Shown here piece by piece: positions 60,097-64,000 of a stretch of 64,000 bases of DNA. The notes under the pieces are model-generated. The model did not search any database. It saw only the letters and a list, made by a program, of their open reading frames with translations, and had not been told where the DNA came from. Positions within the stretch are counted from its first letter, which is position 1; each line of letters begins with the position of its first letter. Location of the stretch: assembly GCA_012845835.1 (NCBI GenBank), contig JABAKD010000005.1:7861473-7925472 (forward strand), given 5' to 3'. The translations under genes were made by a program, and so were the position numbers. Origin of the DNA: Undaria pinnatifida. Taxonomy: Eukaryota; Sar; Phaeophyceae; Laminariales; Alariaceae.

Positions 60097-63000
60097 GCAG
60101 CATCAGCATCAGCATCAACACCAACAAGAACAACAACTGCAATAGTAGCATTAGCAGTCACCTCAAGTTAAGGCAAGCCAAGTCCAGAAAACACAAGAAC
60201 GCATCACACGTAAAACACCACAAAAAAAACAGACAAAACTTGGACAAACAAGGGGGGCACAGAGGAAAAAAAAATAAATGGTTGAAAACGGAAAAAAATC
60301 GGCATAAAAAGGGCAAAAAAAGAAATATACCAAAAGGAGAAAGAAGAACCAAAAAAAGCATAACGGGGAGAAGGGGGACAACGGAGAAGGGGAACGGAGA
60401 AGGGAAACGAGGGAAAAGAGAAGGGGAAAGGGGGGGCGGGTGAGCCGACGTCCTCCCTGTTTTCTCACCGAGGGAGCACCCTGATCATGCCTCCGACGAA
60501 GTGCTTGAGGTATGTCCGCCGGCTGATGAACAGGAACGGCAGCGTTACGCGGCTCCACCTTAGACAAAAAGAAAACAAGCAAAAACACAACAAATAAACG
60601 ATCGAACAAACAAACAAACGTACCGTTACCGTGCCGCTTACCTTACCATTTACTCGTACTGTTTCTCGCGCCATTAACCGTATCGTTTACCATACCATTT
60701 TCCGTACAGTTTACCGCACTATTTACCGTATCGTTTAAATTACCGCTTACTGTACCGTGATGTATCTTACCGTTTACCGTATCACTTACAGTTTTGTTTA
60801 CCGTACCGTTGACGGGACTGATTACCGTAACACATACTGAACCGCTTGCCAAACTGTTTGCTGTACCGTTTCCCGCACCATTTACCGCATCGTCGTTTAC
60901 CGTACCACTTACAGTACATTTACCGTGCCGTACCTTTCCGTTTACCGTGACGCTTACGGTACTGCGTAGCAAGATATTTACAGCACCATATACCGTAGCG
61001 TTTACCGCACAGCCCGGATTTATCCATACCTGTGCCACGTGATCCGAGCGACATAGTGCGCGACGATGTTAGTCACCAGTCCCACTCCCAGGAGAAACAC
61101 CATGCACGTCCGAGCCAGCTGCCACGGTGGAAGTTTTGACGCGGTGCGCCTCTTCGGCTTGTTGTTGGCGCCGCTGCCCCCTCCCTGACTAGAACCATCT
61201 GTGCGCTCGCAGGTGCTACTGTTATACCCGGGGAGGGGGGGGGGGGGGGGGGCGGAGGGGTAAAGGAAGGGGGAACAGGATGAGACGGGAGGGAGACGGG
61301 GGGGGGGGGGGGGGTGAGGGGGAGGAGGAGGGGAGGGGGGGGGAGAGGGGGAGAAGGTTTAGAAAGGGGGGGGGGGGGGGGGGAGAAGATGGAGAAAGGG
61401 GGGGAAAACGGGGAGGGAGCAGAAAAGCAGTGGGGAATTTTGCAGATACCGTATTTACGTTCGCACGAGCTAATGTGATACCCAGGAGAGGGCAAAGTGG
61501 AGACGTTCTGCCCTTTCTCGAGAGTCTGCCTTGATACGAAATTCCTCTCATACCCCCCTCCGCCCCGCCCCACCGCCCGGCCGCTACTACGAATAGGAGT
61601 TTGACGCAGAATGGAAGGTACAGTACAAGTATCTCGAATGCCTGACTTGACACAAACCCCCCACCCCCCTCTATATCATGTACCTGCTACCAGGTACCGG
61701 TATAATGTTACCTGGAGAGCCTGGCTTGGTACTAGACACACCCCTTACCCGCCCGCCCCCAAAAAATCAATGTTGTGTCCGGTTCTGCCGTTTTACCGGT
61801 TTTACCACCGGTTTAGACCCGCGAAAAAAGCGTTGTCATTTTTTGTCAAAAACCGTGTACTCGTACCCCCCGCCCCCTATCCCTCAGAGTCTATCCCCTG
61901 CACACCCCCCCCTCCCAACCCCCATTCAACCCGCACTACGAGCGGTTTTTGAAAGGATGCAGTTTACACTTCATGCGACTCGCCGAACACCTCACGGCGC
62001 ATCGCGCTTGGTGCAAGCAATGTCTGCCTGGTTGGTGGTGAAAACTTGACGTCCTTCGTCCCGGCATAGCAAAGATGCGAGGGTCTATGGTCATACGACC
62101 ACGGCCATGCACAAACTGAGTACCCCTCCCCCCCCCTCCCCCCCAACCCATCCCGACGAGTACACCAGGTAGAAGGTATGATCTTACCTCGAGAGCCTCA
62201 CTTGGTACAGGTCGTAGGAGTACAGAAGACATAACGCGCACTCCAGCCACATGGACCCCAGCTGCGTTGGTCTCCACCCTAAGGACAAAACACTTCGAAT
62301 TAGGCTACTGCAGGACACAATTTGAAGGTTGTAAAACGGCCAAGTGGGTGCCGGCGGGTGTATGTGTGGGTAAGACAAGCGACGAACGCAGCACGAGAGA
62401 ACCCTCAGGGAATAAGGAGTTGACACTCATTTAACGCCATCACAATTGGAAACCCTTTCAGGGGACAGCTTTACTTCAAGTTAGTACGTATACATAGGGA
62501 GGGATTCTGGGGCTCCAAAGGGGTTAAAAAGACGGAGCGACACCAAAACCAGTATCGTTCCAATAGAGTCTGCATTCTCCCACAGGCTCGATATCAGCAA
62601 ACAGTCGCGCGCAGTAAAAGCCACGCGTGGCCGACGTATCATGCAGTTTCCAGAACTGGGCATCGACCACAGAAGTGGTCCCTCTGTAGTGCCGGTATGT
62701 GCCAGCCGAAAATGCCGGCATTATTTATTTATTCTTTCTTTTTTCTCACGCACACCTACTTTCCAGCTTCTGGACAAGCCGTGGTCACGTGTCGTCCCTT
62801 CTCCCCCGCCGGTTCTTGCATTCAACTTTTATCGCGCATAGGGTTCAGCAATCCCACTGCTCGTCGATTTTTCATCGAGTGTTGCCAATTTACGCTCTCG
62901 CGCTTTCCGCAAGTCAATTTGTGCGCAAGAACAAGTCCCCACGAAGTTATACGAGTATGCACTCAGCGGGATTCGAACTCACGCAACTGACCTACACCAG

Positions 63001-63663
63001 GCTCGAGGATAGCCTGACACGCCACCGGGGCGACCGGCACTATATCGGCAACCGGCACTACACCGCACTGGTTGTTCACACCTGTGCCAAGCGATTTCAC
63101 AGGCATTATAGCGGGCAACCGCCACTACTCAACCGGCGCTATAGACCGACCGAACACGCAAGGCAGACGTGTTTAGAATACGTTTTATAAAATTCACGTA
63201 CCAGATATACGTTCAATCTATCAATAGACATTTCAGGGACGATCTGCATGACCTAGATCTGCATGATCTAGATTTGCATGATCTTTAGCTCATGTTACCG
63301 GCTGGGAGCCGTACGATTTACATATCTAGCACACGCATGTTTCCTGCGTCGGATCTGTAGTCTTTGTGTGCAAGTCCTACACAACACCTCATGACGACAG
63401 ATCTGTAGGGTCTACTGTAGATGATCTATACGATCTATATGATCTAGGCCGTGATCTCCATGACCTGTATAATCTGCCCGACATGTTATTGTTTTTTTAG
63501 CTACGCATATCTCACCTATACGGAGGAGGTCGGGATCCTCGGCGTACGGAACCTTCTGCATGCCCATGCAGGGGAGGCACCTTTGTATCTCGATCATCGG
63601 TAGAATCAGGTGGATGATCGTGCACACGTTCAGCATGTGGTTCCATGCCTTGTTGCGAACAAG
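34183..63663 (-). CDS. Two-pore-type cation channel (22 exons in window, 5' end outside)
   Basis: Twenty-two exons, all phase-compatible, give about 937 residues ending in TGA. Two six-helix ion-channel repeats are joined by a linker with two degenerate EF-hand-like segments: the two-pore channel (TPC) layout. In the family this is a voltage- or ligand-gated cation channel of endomembranes. Visible marks: domain I S4 with Arg/Lys (FISRRTYLKHFVGGMIRVL), an S6 ending ANRNFQYQSKE, an ALG...HW S2-S3 turn in domain II, a domain II pore SLLQSF...LSNWPIFMDA, and S6 FYFVMPVMLGFIVQSYMA. The tail of about 270 residues (Gly, Gln, acidic, coiled coil) makes the protein longer than usual TPCs. The missing N-terminus lies beyond 64,000. 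Exons 10, 18 and 19 have alternative acceptors. Confidence 0.78.
34606..34711 (-). CDS. Channel exon 21: coiled-coil part 2
   Basis: Acceptor GGCACAG, donor AGAAGA/GTGAGG, phase 2 in and 0 out. LRGLVDSMQMDLQVANARLY then EELQ, heptad-like Leu/Val spacing. In TPCs and other channels such tails serve assembly. Confidence 0.65.
34740..35270. repeat. A/C-rich low complexity in channel intron
   Basis: CACAAA/GCACAA-rich on the + strand with many 'AAGCACAAA' words. Long - strand frames rich in Cys/Phe/Val here are artefacts of composition. Similar tracts fill 38,260-38,560 and 40,330-40,680. Confidence 0.7.
35328..35461 (-). CDS. Channel exon 20: coiled-coil part 1
   Basis: Acceptor CAATCAG, donor GCCAG/GTGATT, phase 0 in and 2 out. 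VVITSHSRSISQAFWGAEQA then ETSTMQGTISRLETENA, whose Ile/Leu spacing begins a coiled coil continued by exon 21. Membership of the channel gene rests on strand and phase. Confidence 0.6.
36000..36390 (+). repeat. Dispersed repeat with ATG/GAT microsatellite
   Basis: Matches 45,775-46,085 in order: GGAGACACCC(C)ACGGTAG, GAGCTCCTC, a (GAT)n run, GAGCTCCTCATGTTAG.A(T)CTCAGAAACTT, GTGGGATG.CTCC. Copies are strongly diverged and only the ends are well conserved. Confidence 0.7.
36410..36820. mobile_element. MITE-like element with inverted ends
   Basis: Left end GTGTCGCGATAGACGTATTACGGTATACCGCTTTTGGG; right end, read inverted, CATGCTGCGATAGAGGTGCACG. A second element with the same ends and a central CACTATTAATAGT core lies at 45,200-45,535; solo ends occur at 28,138 and 28,183. 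No transposase is seen, so it would be non-autonomous. Confidence 0.5.
36825..37052. repeat. ACT/GCT triplet microsatellite
   Basis: About 75 triplets, mainly GCTACT and ACT. It generates artefactual Thr/Ala and Val/Ala frames. Confidence 0.9.
37160..38045. repeat. GATCGGACA array and three larger palindrome-bearing units
   Basis: 37,160-37,275 is a degenerate array of ATCGGACAG words. 37,480-38,045 has three larger units, each with GGGGATCGG(C/T)GATCTGTCCGATCTGTGA and a stem GCCCTGCAGGGCGGGGCCTCAG (37,586, 37,780 and 38,012). Confidence 0.75.
38560..38715 (-). CDS. Unplaced open segment, possible exon
   Basis: After a TTGTTCAG acceptor the frame reads DAAYDSANPSENGKALFASL, then a hydrophobic stretch. 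Composition is exon-like up to about 38,580, but it does not fit the phase between exons 19 and 20. It may be an alternative exon or a chance frame. Confidence 0.22.
39525..40080. repeat. Minisatellite of TTCCCAGAACATTCCACAT units
   Basis: About two dozen imperfect units of 17-22 bp (CCCAGAA.(A/G)TTCCACAT) fill the gap between exon 19 and its copy, and continue past the copy. Higher-order repetition is visible (CCAAGAACATGCCACATATTTT about every 140 bp). Confidence 0.85.
39625..39701 (-). CDS. Copy of channel exon 19: possible alternative terminal exon
   Basis: DDKNDGNDYDYSSDEDDASE with the same acceptor type (GTGGAAG) and entry phase as exon 19. The donor GGTGAG has become GATGAG, so the frame reads on to PMRQH and TAA. 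Used as a last exon it would shorten the channel by about 150 residues and drop the coiled coil. It could equally be a dead copy. Confidence 0.4.
40110..40183 (-). CDS. Channel exon 19: acidic tail segment
   Basis: Donor GAACCG/GTGAGA; acceptor ATGGAAG. DVDVDKNEGSDYDDSSDEDD then ASEP. Comparison with its copy at 39,625 shows mostly synonymous or conservative changes in this frame. An acceptor further upstream is possible. Confidence 0.6.
41436..41623 (-). CDS. Channel exon 18: Gln/Arg-rich tail
   Basis: Donor TGTCAG/GTGCAT. The acceptor CACGAG at 41,624 keeps the phase (2 in, 1 out). Encodes PQARLRQQQAQQHQDQSQQR then basic RAQNRQRERF. The frame is chosen mainly by phase; two other frames are also open. 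Confidence 0.5.
41999..42108 (-). CDS. Channel exon 17: Gly-rich tail
   Basis: Acceptor ATTTGCAG, donor GTTAG/GTGAGC, phase 0 in and 2 out. Ten consecutive Gly, then SGDEGPCGVSKHGSFHTEDS. Cytosolic tail of unknown role. Confidence 0.65.
42959..43078 (-). CDS. Channel exon 16: domain II S6
   Basis: Acceptor ACCTTAG, donor TCGAAG/GTAATA, phase 0. GLTFYFVMPVMLGFIVQSYM completes S6, then a hydrophilic tail begins (AAQLPGSEATKAPALGSSSK). Confidence 0.8.
43856..44015 (-). CDS. Channel exon 15: domain II pore and start of S6
   Basis: Acceptor ATGCCAG, donor TTCAAG/GTGTTT, phase 2 in and 0 out. DVISFGSLLQSFAAMTDVIM then LSNWPIFMDAAGDVGNWYIS. The 'NW.(I/V)FM' core is the filter region of TPC repeat II (compare plant 'GNWQVWM'). 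Two decayed copies of its start lie upstream at 44,465-44,515 and 44,735-44,785. Confidence 0.85.
44400..44515 (-). pseudogene. Decayed copy of channel exon 15 (copy 2)
   Basis: LYKDMISFGFLLQS aligns with NYKDVISFGSLLQS, then a frameshift and stop. The acceptor-side sequence GCCTGGTGGGA resembles GCCAGGTGGGA. Confidence 0.85.
44690..44785 (-). pseudogene. Decayed copy of channel exon 15 (copy 3)
   Basis: ELLKDMISIRLLLQS then stop. It lies 268 bp from copy 2, with the same A-rich/ATCAGC flank. Confidence 0.82.
44940..45105 (-). CDS. Channel exon 14: domain II S5
   Basis: Acceptor TTTGACAG, donor CAGAG/GTGGGT, phase 1 in and 2 out. VATRLEFVFPAVLRASFVLF and SVTYSYSVVAFAMY form S5, followed by a hydrophilic pore-turret loop. 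Confidence 0.82.
45200..46240. mobile_element. Mosaic of nested repeat copies in channel intron
   Basis: In order: MITE-like copy (45,200-45,535), dispersed repeat with TGTGAG.TCG.T(A)AATTTAGGGTCGATACTC (45,565-45,630; also 818-880, 58,918-58,985 and, inverted, 39,188-39,260), SINE fragment (45,655-45,716), the 36-kb-type repeat (45,775-46,085) and the 25.97-kb-type repeat (46,105-46,240). Confidence 0.6.
46480..46700 (+). repeat. Dispersed repeat of about 210 bp
   Basis: Aligned with 55,345-55,560 (same strand): GTGGGACGGTAGTCCCGCAG, ACACACCGAGGTGGG, GAGTGCCC, GATGGCCTT/GGTGGCCTT, TAGTG(A/G)(C/T)AATGAGGCG, CTGGTATCCA. The first word is a palindrome-containing motif (GGGAC..GTCCC). Confidence 0.75.
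46853..47015. repeat. 28-bp array with 12-bp palindrome GACACCGGTGTC
   Basis: Six units, each a perfect palindrome GACACCGGTGTC followed by GTAATTCCTTA-type spacer. A lone copy of the same word lies at 46,385. Spacers are nearly identical, so this is not a CRISPR. Confidence 0.9.
47140..48120. repeat. Tandem array, period about 150-240 bp
   Basis: Five units marked by TCGA(C/T)ACCGCCCCGCACGGTGTGGAAACCCC...GGCCGATCGCTGATTGGCTGGG (47,316, 47,488, 47,729, 47,899 and 48,051). An inverted relative is at 42,290-42,440. The unit contains ATTGGC(T) words. Confidence 0.8.
48420..48595 (+). repeat. 12-bp degenerate repeat GAGGCTACTGCT
   Basis: About 14 imperfect units; frames through it give Ala/Glu/Thr or poly-Leu and are artefacts. 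Confidence 0.85.
48600..49700. other. Intron 13 interior, nothing recognised
   Basis: Within the 5.4-kb channel intron between exons 13 and 14. No repeat family or coding signal identified; short frames only. Confidence 0.4.
49700..49860. repeat. CAG and GGC tracts
   Basis: CAG runs at 49,708-49,728 and 49,825-49,846 with GC-rich spacer GGCGGCGCGCCGCCACGGCC, which contains an inverted repeat. Confidence 0.8.
50497..50654 (-). CDS. Channel exon 13: domain II S3-S4
   Basis: Acceptor GTGATAAG, donor TCCG/GTGGGT, phase 2 in and 1 out. HVLGLWLNLVGVAYYMGLWF is S3; SLYVILQASRLGVLWDVLHR is S4, with only a few basic residues, so voltage sensing in repeat II may be weak. Confidence 0.75.
51175..51250 (-). 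pseudogene. Decayed copy of channel exon 12
   Basis: LIFYFCVLSA...MRMAGSGSVGYING aligns with LIIFFCLFSAVRMAALGPVAYLKHW. The donor GGAG/GTAACC is kept. The spacing to exon 12 is about 230 bp, with a CAG tract between. Confidence 0.78.
51409..51523 (-). CDS. Channel exon 12: domain II S2
   Basis: Acceptor GATCCAG, donor GGAG/GTGATC, phase 1 in and 2 out. GRPDWAYPLGRNLIIFFCLF then SAVRMAALGPVAYLKHW. 'R.AALG...Y...W' matches the S2-S3 turn of voltage-gated channel repeats (K.IALG...Y....N). A decayed copy of its 3' half lies at 51,175-51,250. Confidence 0.72.
51908..51985 (-). CDS. Channel exon 11: domain II S1
   Basis: Acceptor AAATCCAG after a TCTGC-rich tract, donor TTCAAG/GTGAAA, phase 1 in and out. 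GMAWSLPGSTFPLSLFVFNL and SLLLQ form S1. Related decayed copies: 51,745-51,830 and the start of exon 12. Confidence 0.65.
52400..52930. repeat. CAC/AAC-rich degenerate array
   Basis: CCACCA-, CATCAC- and AACACC-type triplets over 500 bp. Frames (His/Thr/Asn/Pro; Val/Gly on the other strand) are artefacts. Confidence 0.85.
52951..53056 (-). CDS. Channel exon 10: linker before domain II
   Basis: Donor AGAA/GTGAGT; acceptor CATAAG at 53,057 (or ACAAG at 53,063, two codons more). Frame: EDGMLSSGSSRSIGGNFGTL, then LWTRIRKKLR, phase 0 in and 1 out, fitting exon 11. A rival frame from an acceptor at 53,031 (LAIDRRQLWNP) gives the wrong exit phase. Confidence 0.6.
53200..53310. repeat. Pentanucleotide array (GGACA)n
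   Basis: About 17 nearly perfect GGACA units, grading into GATAG, GGGTAG and GGGCA variants up to 53,560. It lies in the channel intron between exons 9 and 10. Confidence 0.9.
53889..54056 (-). CDS. Channel exon 9: linker, EF-hand-like segment 2
   Basis: Acceptor TTGACAG, donor CGCAG/GTACTG, phase 0 both ends. TSALFEAAYKADTHANPQHI, a run of eight Gly, then DRNKVSKEGFFMLCALGKAK. The second helix-loop-helix is recognisable (DRNKVSKEGFF), but the loop is stretched by Gly/His insertions. A copy of the first third is at 54,195-54,265. Confidence 0.8.
54195..54265 (-). pseudogene. Decayed partial copy of channel exon 9
   Basis: CKQASALFDAAHKVQT aligns with TSALFEAAYKADT. It then runs into a GGGTA-type array (CTACC on the coding strand). 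Confidence 0.78.
54300..54490. repeat. Pentanucleotide array (GGGTA)n
   Basis: About 30 GGGTA units, with degenerate forms in 54,085-54,210 as well. It lies between the decayed and true copies of exons 8 and 9. Confidence 0.9.
54540..54660 (-). pseudogene. Decayed copy of channel exon 8
   Basis: Encodes KAALIRAHLLLGQPQTRL then LIDIILRT, aligned with LALTRAYLLLRQP...DWIHLMSFLRP. A 15-bp deletion removes the loop. The frame stays open, but the available donor gives the wrong phase for exon 9. Confidence 0.8.
55810..55948 (-). CDS. Channel exon 8: linker, EF-hand-like segment 1
   Basis: Acceptor ACCCGCAG, donor ACAT/GTGAGT. Encodes YNWVKEQRKLALTRAYLLLR and GGTVGREDWIHLMSFLRP. Helix-loop-helix pattern as in the TPC interdomain linker, but the loop (RQPGGTVGREDW) lacks the usual acidic ligands, so calcium binding is doubtful. 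A decayed copy with a 15-bp deletion is at 54,540-54,660. Confidence 0.8.
56604..56710 (-). CDS. Channel exon 7: domain I S6 (GC donor)
   Basis: Acceptor GTGGCAG. IQVMGLSYGVIMVIFMGALV is S6, ending AVANRNFQYQSKE, which resembles the S6 end of TPC repeat I ('LAVVY..F.YQ'). The only donor that keeps the phase to exon 8 is GAGAG/GCGAGT, a GC-AG intron. Confidence 0.75.
56780..57670. repeat. GGT microsatellite and long GGT/GTT-rich tract
   Basis: Pure GGT run 56,780-56,835, then degenerate GGTGTTG/GGTGGTGAT text to about 57,670, interrupted by C-rich parts. On the coding strand of the channel this is CCA/ACC-rich intron. Confidence 0.85.
57894..58014 (-). CDS. Channel exon 6b: possible mutually exclusive pore exon
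   Basis: Third copy of the pore exon. It keeps an acceptor (GCTATATAG on the coding strand reads ATATAG/C), a donor (ACG/GTGAAT), an open frame and the same phases as exon 6a (2 in, 0 out). It encodes KFADEDPGSSALTSLRIFML and VPFMPDNEQKYCGRT. It could replace exon 6a and change the pore (LVPFMPDNEQ versus SIPFMLDTEQ), or be a recently inactive copy. Including both exons would break the phase. Confidence 0.45.
58170..58300 (-). pseudogene. Decayed copy of the pore exon (copy 2)
   Basis: Reads VRMFMLIPSIAGDPAE and then a shifted frame (ETRWTKG matches EQKYGG-R in DNA only). It is 218 bp from exon 6a with conserved flanking intron sequence (AAACGGG.C.TAA). Not usable as an exon. Confidence 0.82.
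58396..58525 (-). CDS. Channel exon 6a: domain I pore region
   Basis: Acceptor AATAAAAG, donor GAAAG/GTGAGT, phase 2 in and 0 out. It encodes RDEGFLADLPLFEEPGSAAL and TFLRMFMSIPFMLDTEQKYG. By position between S5 and S6 it is the pore helix/filter of repeat I; the sequence there differs from the usual plant and animal TPC filters. A second acceptor (TTGGCAG, 58,507) would give a wrong frame. Confidence 0.7.
59300..59432. repeat. Pentanucleotide array (GGGTT)n
   Basis: About 26 near-perfect GGGTT units between channel exons 5 and 6. A smaller array of the complementary type is at 44,885-44,925 (CAACC). Confidence 0.92.
59554..59634 (-). CDS. Channel exon 5: domain I S5
   Basis: Acceptor GTCGACAG, donor AACC/GTGAGT. 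MTPVFFLMSFVGFFYAFLGY is a clear S5 helix. A broken copy of this exon lies about 276 bp upstream in the transcript (59,850-59,915). Confidence 0.82.
59850..59915 (-). pseudogene. Decayed copy of channel exon 5
   Basis: Starts with the same CTGTCGATGG/acceptor-side sequence and RMTLVFF, then a frameshift/stop. The remaining homology (SCAGFFYTFL) is in another frame. It is flanked by AAC-repeat arrays. Confidence 0.82.
59940..60100. repeat. AAC/CAG triplet microsatellite
   Basis: Pure AAC run about 60,012-60,095 flanked by mixed CAG/CAA. It makes long Asn, Gln, Thr, Val and Leu frames; the 336-codon + frame here is not a gene. Confidence 0.9.
60469..60558 (-). CDS. Channel exon 4: domain I S4 (voltage-sensor helix)
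   Basis: Acceptor GTCTAAG, donor CTCG/GTGAGA. It encodes WSRVTLPFLFISRRTYLKHF and VGGMIRVLP. The spaced Arg/Lys and the 'R.LPR' end match S4 of TPC repeat I (compare 'LR.I...LP'). Confidence 0.82.
60610..61020. repeat. Degenerate TTTACCGTACCG array
   Basis: About 30 imperfect units of 10-15 bp (TTACCGTA(C/T)CGTTTACCGTA). It lies directly between channel exons 3 and 4. Confidence 0.85.
61030..61218 (-). CDS. Channel exon 3: domain I S2-S3 linker and S3
   Basis: Acceptor ATAACAG, donor ACAG/GTATGG, phase 2 in and out. A Ser/Gly/basic linker (GGGSGANNKPKRRTASKLPP) precedes hydrophobic S3 (MVFLLGVGLVTNIVAHYV). An echo of the acceptor side lies near 61,455-61,490. Confidence 0.78.
61230..61400. 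repeat. Poly-G/GGGA tracts
   Basis: Long G-runs on the + strand (C-rich on the transcribed strand) next to the exon 3 acceptor, serving as polypyrimidine tract. Confidence 0.8.
62188..62278 (-). CDS. Channel exon 2: domain I S2
   Basis: Acceptor GTCCTTAG, donor CGAG/GTAAGA. WRPTQLGSMWLECALCLLY forms S2 with an acidic residue inside the membrane stretch, then SYDLYQVRLS. A decayed copy of its last 30 bases plus donor is at about 61,695-61,735. Confidence 0.78.
62755..63022 (-). mobile_element. Second SINE-like family with tRNA-like head
   Basis: Inverted, about 63,020-62,940 reads GGTGGCGTGTCAGGC (A-box-like) ... GAGTTCGAATCCCGC (B-box), then a body shared with 59,035-59,190 and 55,055-55,165 (CTGGACAAGC.GTGGTCAC, TATCGCGCATAGGGTTCAGCA). 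The order suggests a tRNA-derived SINE in reverse orientation. Confidence 0.55.
63230..63480. repeat. GATCTA/GCATGATC-rich patch
   Basis: Repeated ATCTGCATGATCTAGAT words, similar in flavour to the arrays at 37.2 kb and the patch at 355-400. Confidence 0.65.
63516..63663 (-). CDS. Channel exon 1 in window: domain I S1
   Basis: Acceptor CACCGCAG, donor ATAG/GTGAGA, phase 1 out. NKAWNHMLNVCTIIHLILPM forms S1, then a Cys-containing loop and YAEDPDLLRI. The frame is open further upstream, so the acceptor is inferred; earlier exons are expected outside the window. Confidence 0.7.
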
Positions 63664-64000
63664 CTGCGGTGCGGTGGAGGTTGGCACAGAACGGCGCGGT
63701 TCGGTGCGGCAAGGTTAGCTGCGGTACGGTTTCGAGCGGTTTTTGGTGCGGTTTGGCGCGGTTTGCTCAAGTTTGGTGTGTTTTTTTGGTGCGATTTGGT
63801 GGGGTGCAGAGCATGGGCATGATCCGGTTTGGTGCAGTGTGGTGCGGATTGGAGGTGTTTCCCAACAACTTTTTGTCACGAAACGTGATTTATCGATTTT
63901 TTCTTGATCCTAGAAAACAAAAACGATCGCTATCCCACACACCCCATGCCCGCCACACTCATATATATAGACTATATATTTCCTAAGGAACCAAAACAAC
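63664..64000. other. Upstream intron of channel gene, right edge
   Basis: GGTGCGGT/TTGGTGCG degenerate words to about 63,850, then AT-rich sequence with TATATATAGACTATATA at 63,962-63,978. No exon recognised; the channel's 5' exons should lie beyond 64,000. Confidence 0.4.

Noticed and set aside
59433-60443. 336-codon + strand frame, Asn/Ser rich
   Set aside because: Runs antisense over channel exon 5 and an AAC/CAG microsatellite. Every frame of such a repeat is open; no domain.

Overview
This window looks like nuclear DNA of a eukaryote with large, repeat-choked introns. Coding sequence is a small fraction of the 64 kb and sits in short GC-rich exons with GT-AG (once GC-AG) junctions. Introns of up to about 5.5 kb are packed with triplet repeats, pentanucleotide arrays, poly-C/poly-G runs, tRNA-derived SINEs and diverged tandem repeats. 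The gene set (nucleoredoxin-like protein, two-pore-type cation channel with EF-hand linker, large poly-Q nuclear protein) plus CAG-rich exons would fit a multicellular stramenopile such as a brown alga. That placement is inference only; nothing here is diagnostic.

Layout. 0-5 kb (+): repeats and a weak candidate for the end of a SET-domain methyltransferase. 5.4-13.5 kb (-): a complete three-exon gene for a 194-residue thioredoxin-fold (nucleoredoxin-like) protein. Its introns hold an intact tRNA-Arg(CCU)-headed SINE and an inverted partial copy of it. 15.7-25.9 kb (+): a six-exon model of about 1,132 residues, divergent from the nucleoredoxin gene, rich in Ala/Ser/Gln/Gly, with a small Cys/His zinc-binding-type motif that crosses an intron. 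26-34 kb: intergenic and tandem arrays. 34.2-63.7 kb (-): 22 phase-consistent exons encoding about 937 residues of a two-pore-type channel: domain I S1-S6, degenerate EF-hand pair, domain II S1-S6, then a long tail with Gly-, Gln- and acid-rich segments and a coiled coil. The channel gene continues beyond the right edge at its 5' end.

The most striking pattern is that exons are embedded in tandemly repeated units. At least nine channel exons and two nucleoredoxin exons have decayed 'echo' copies (exon plus flanking intron) a few hundred bases away. Most are broken by stops or frameshifts. One copy of the domain-I pore exon (57,894-58,014) keeps an open frame, both splice signals and the same entry and exit phases, so it could be a mutually exclusive exon. 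A copy of the acidic tail exon (39,625-39,701) keeps its acceptor but has lost its donor and ends in a stop, so it could give a shorter C-terminus.

Exon boundaries were placed by eye from reading frame, splice consensus and phase. No alignment or database search was possible.
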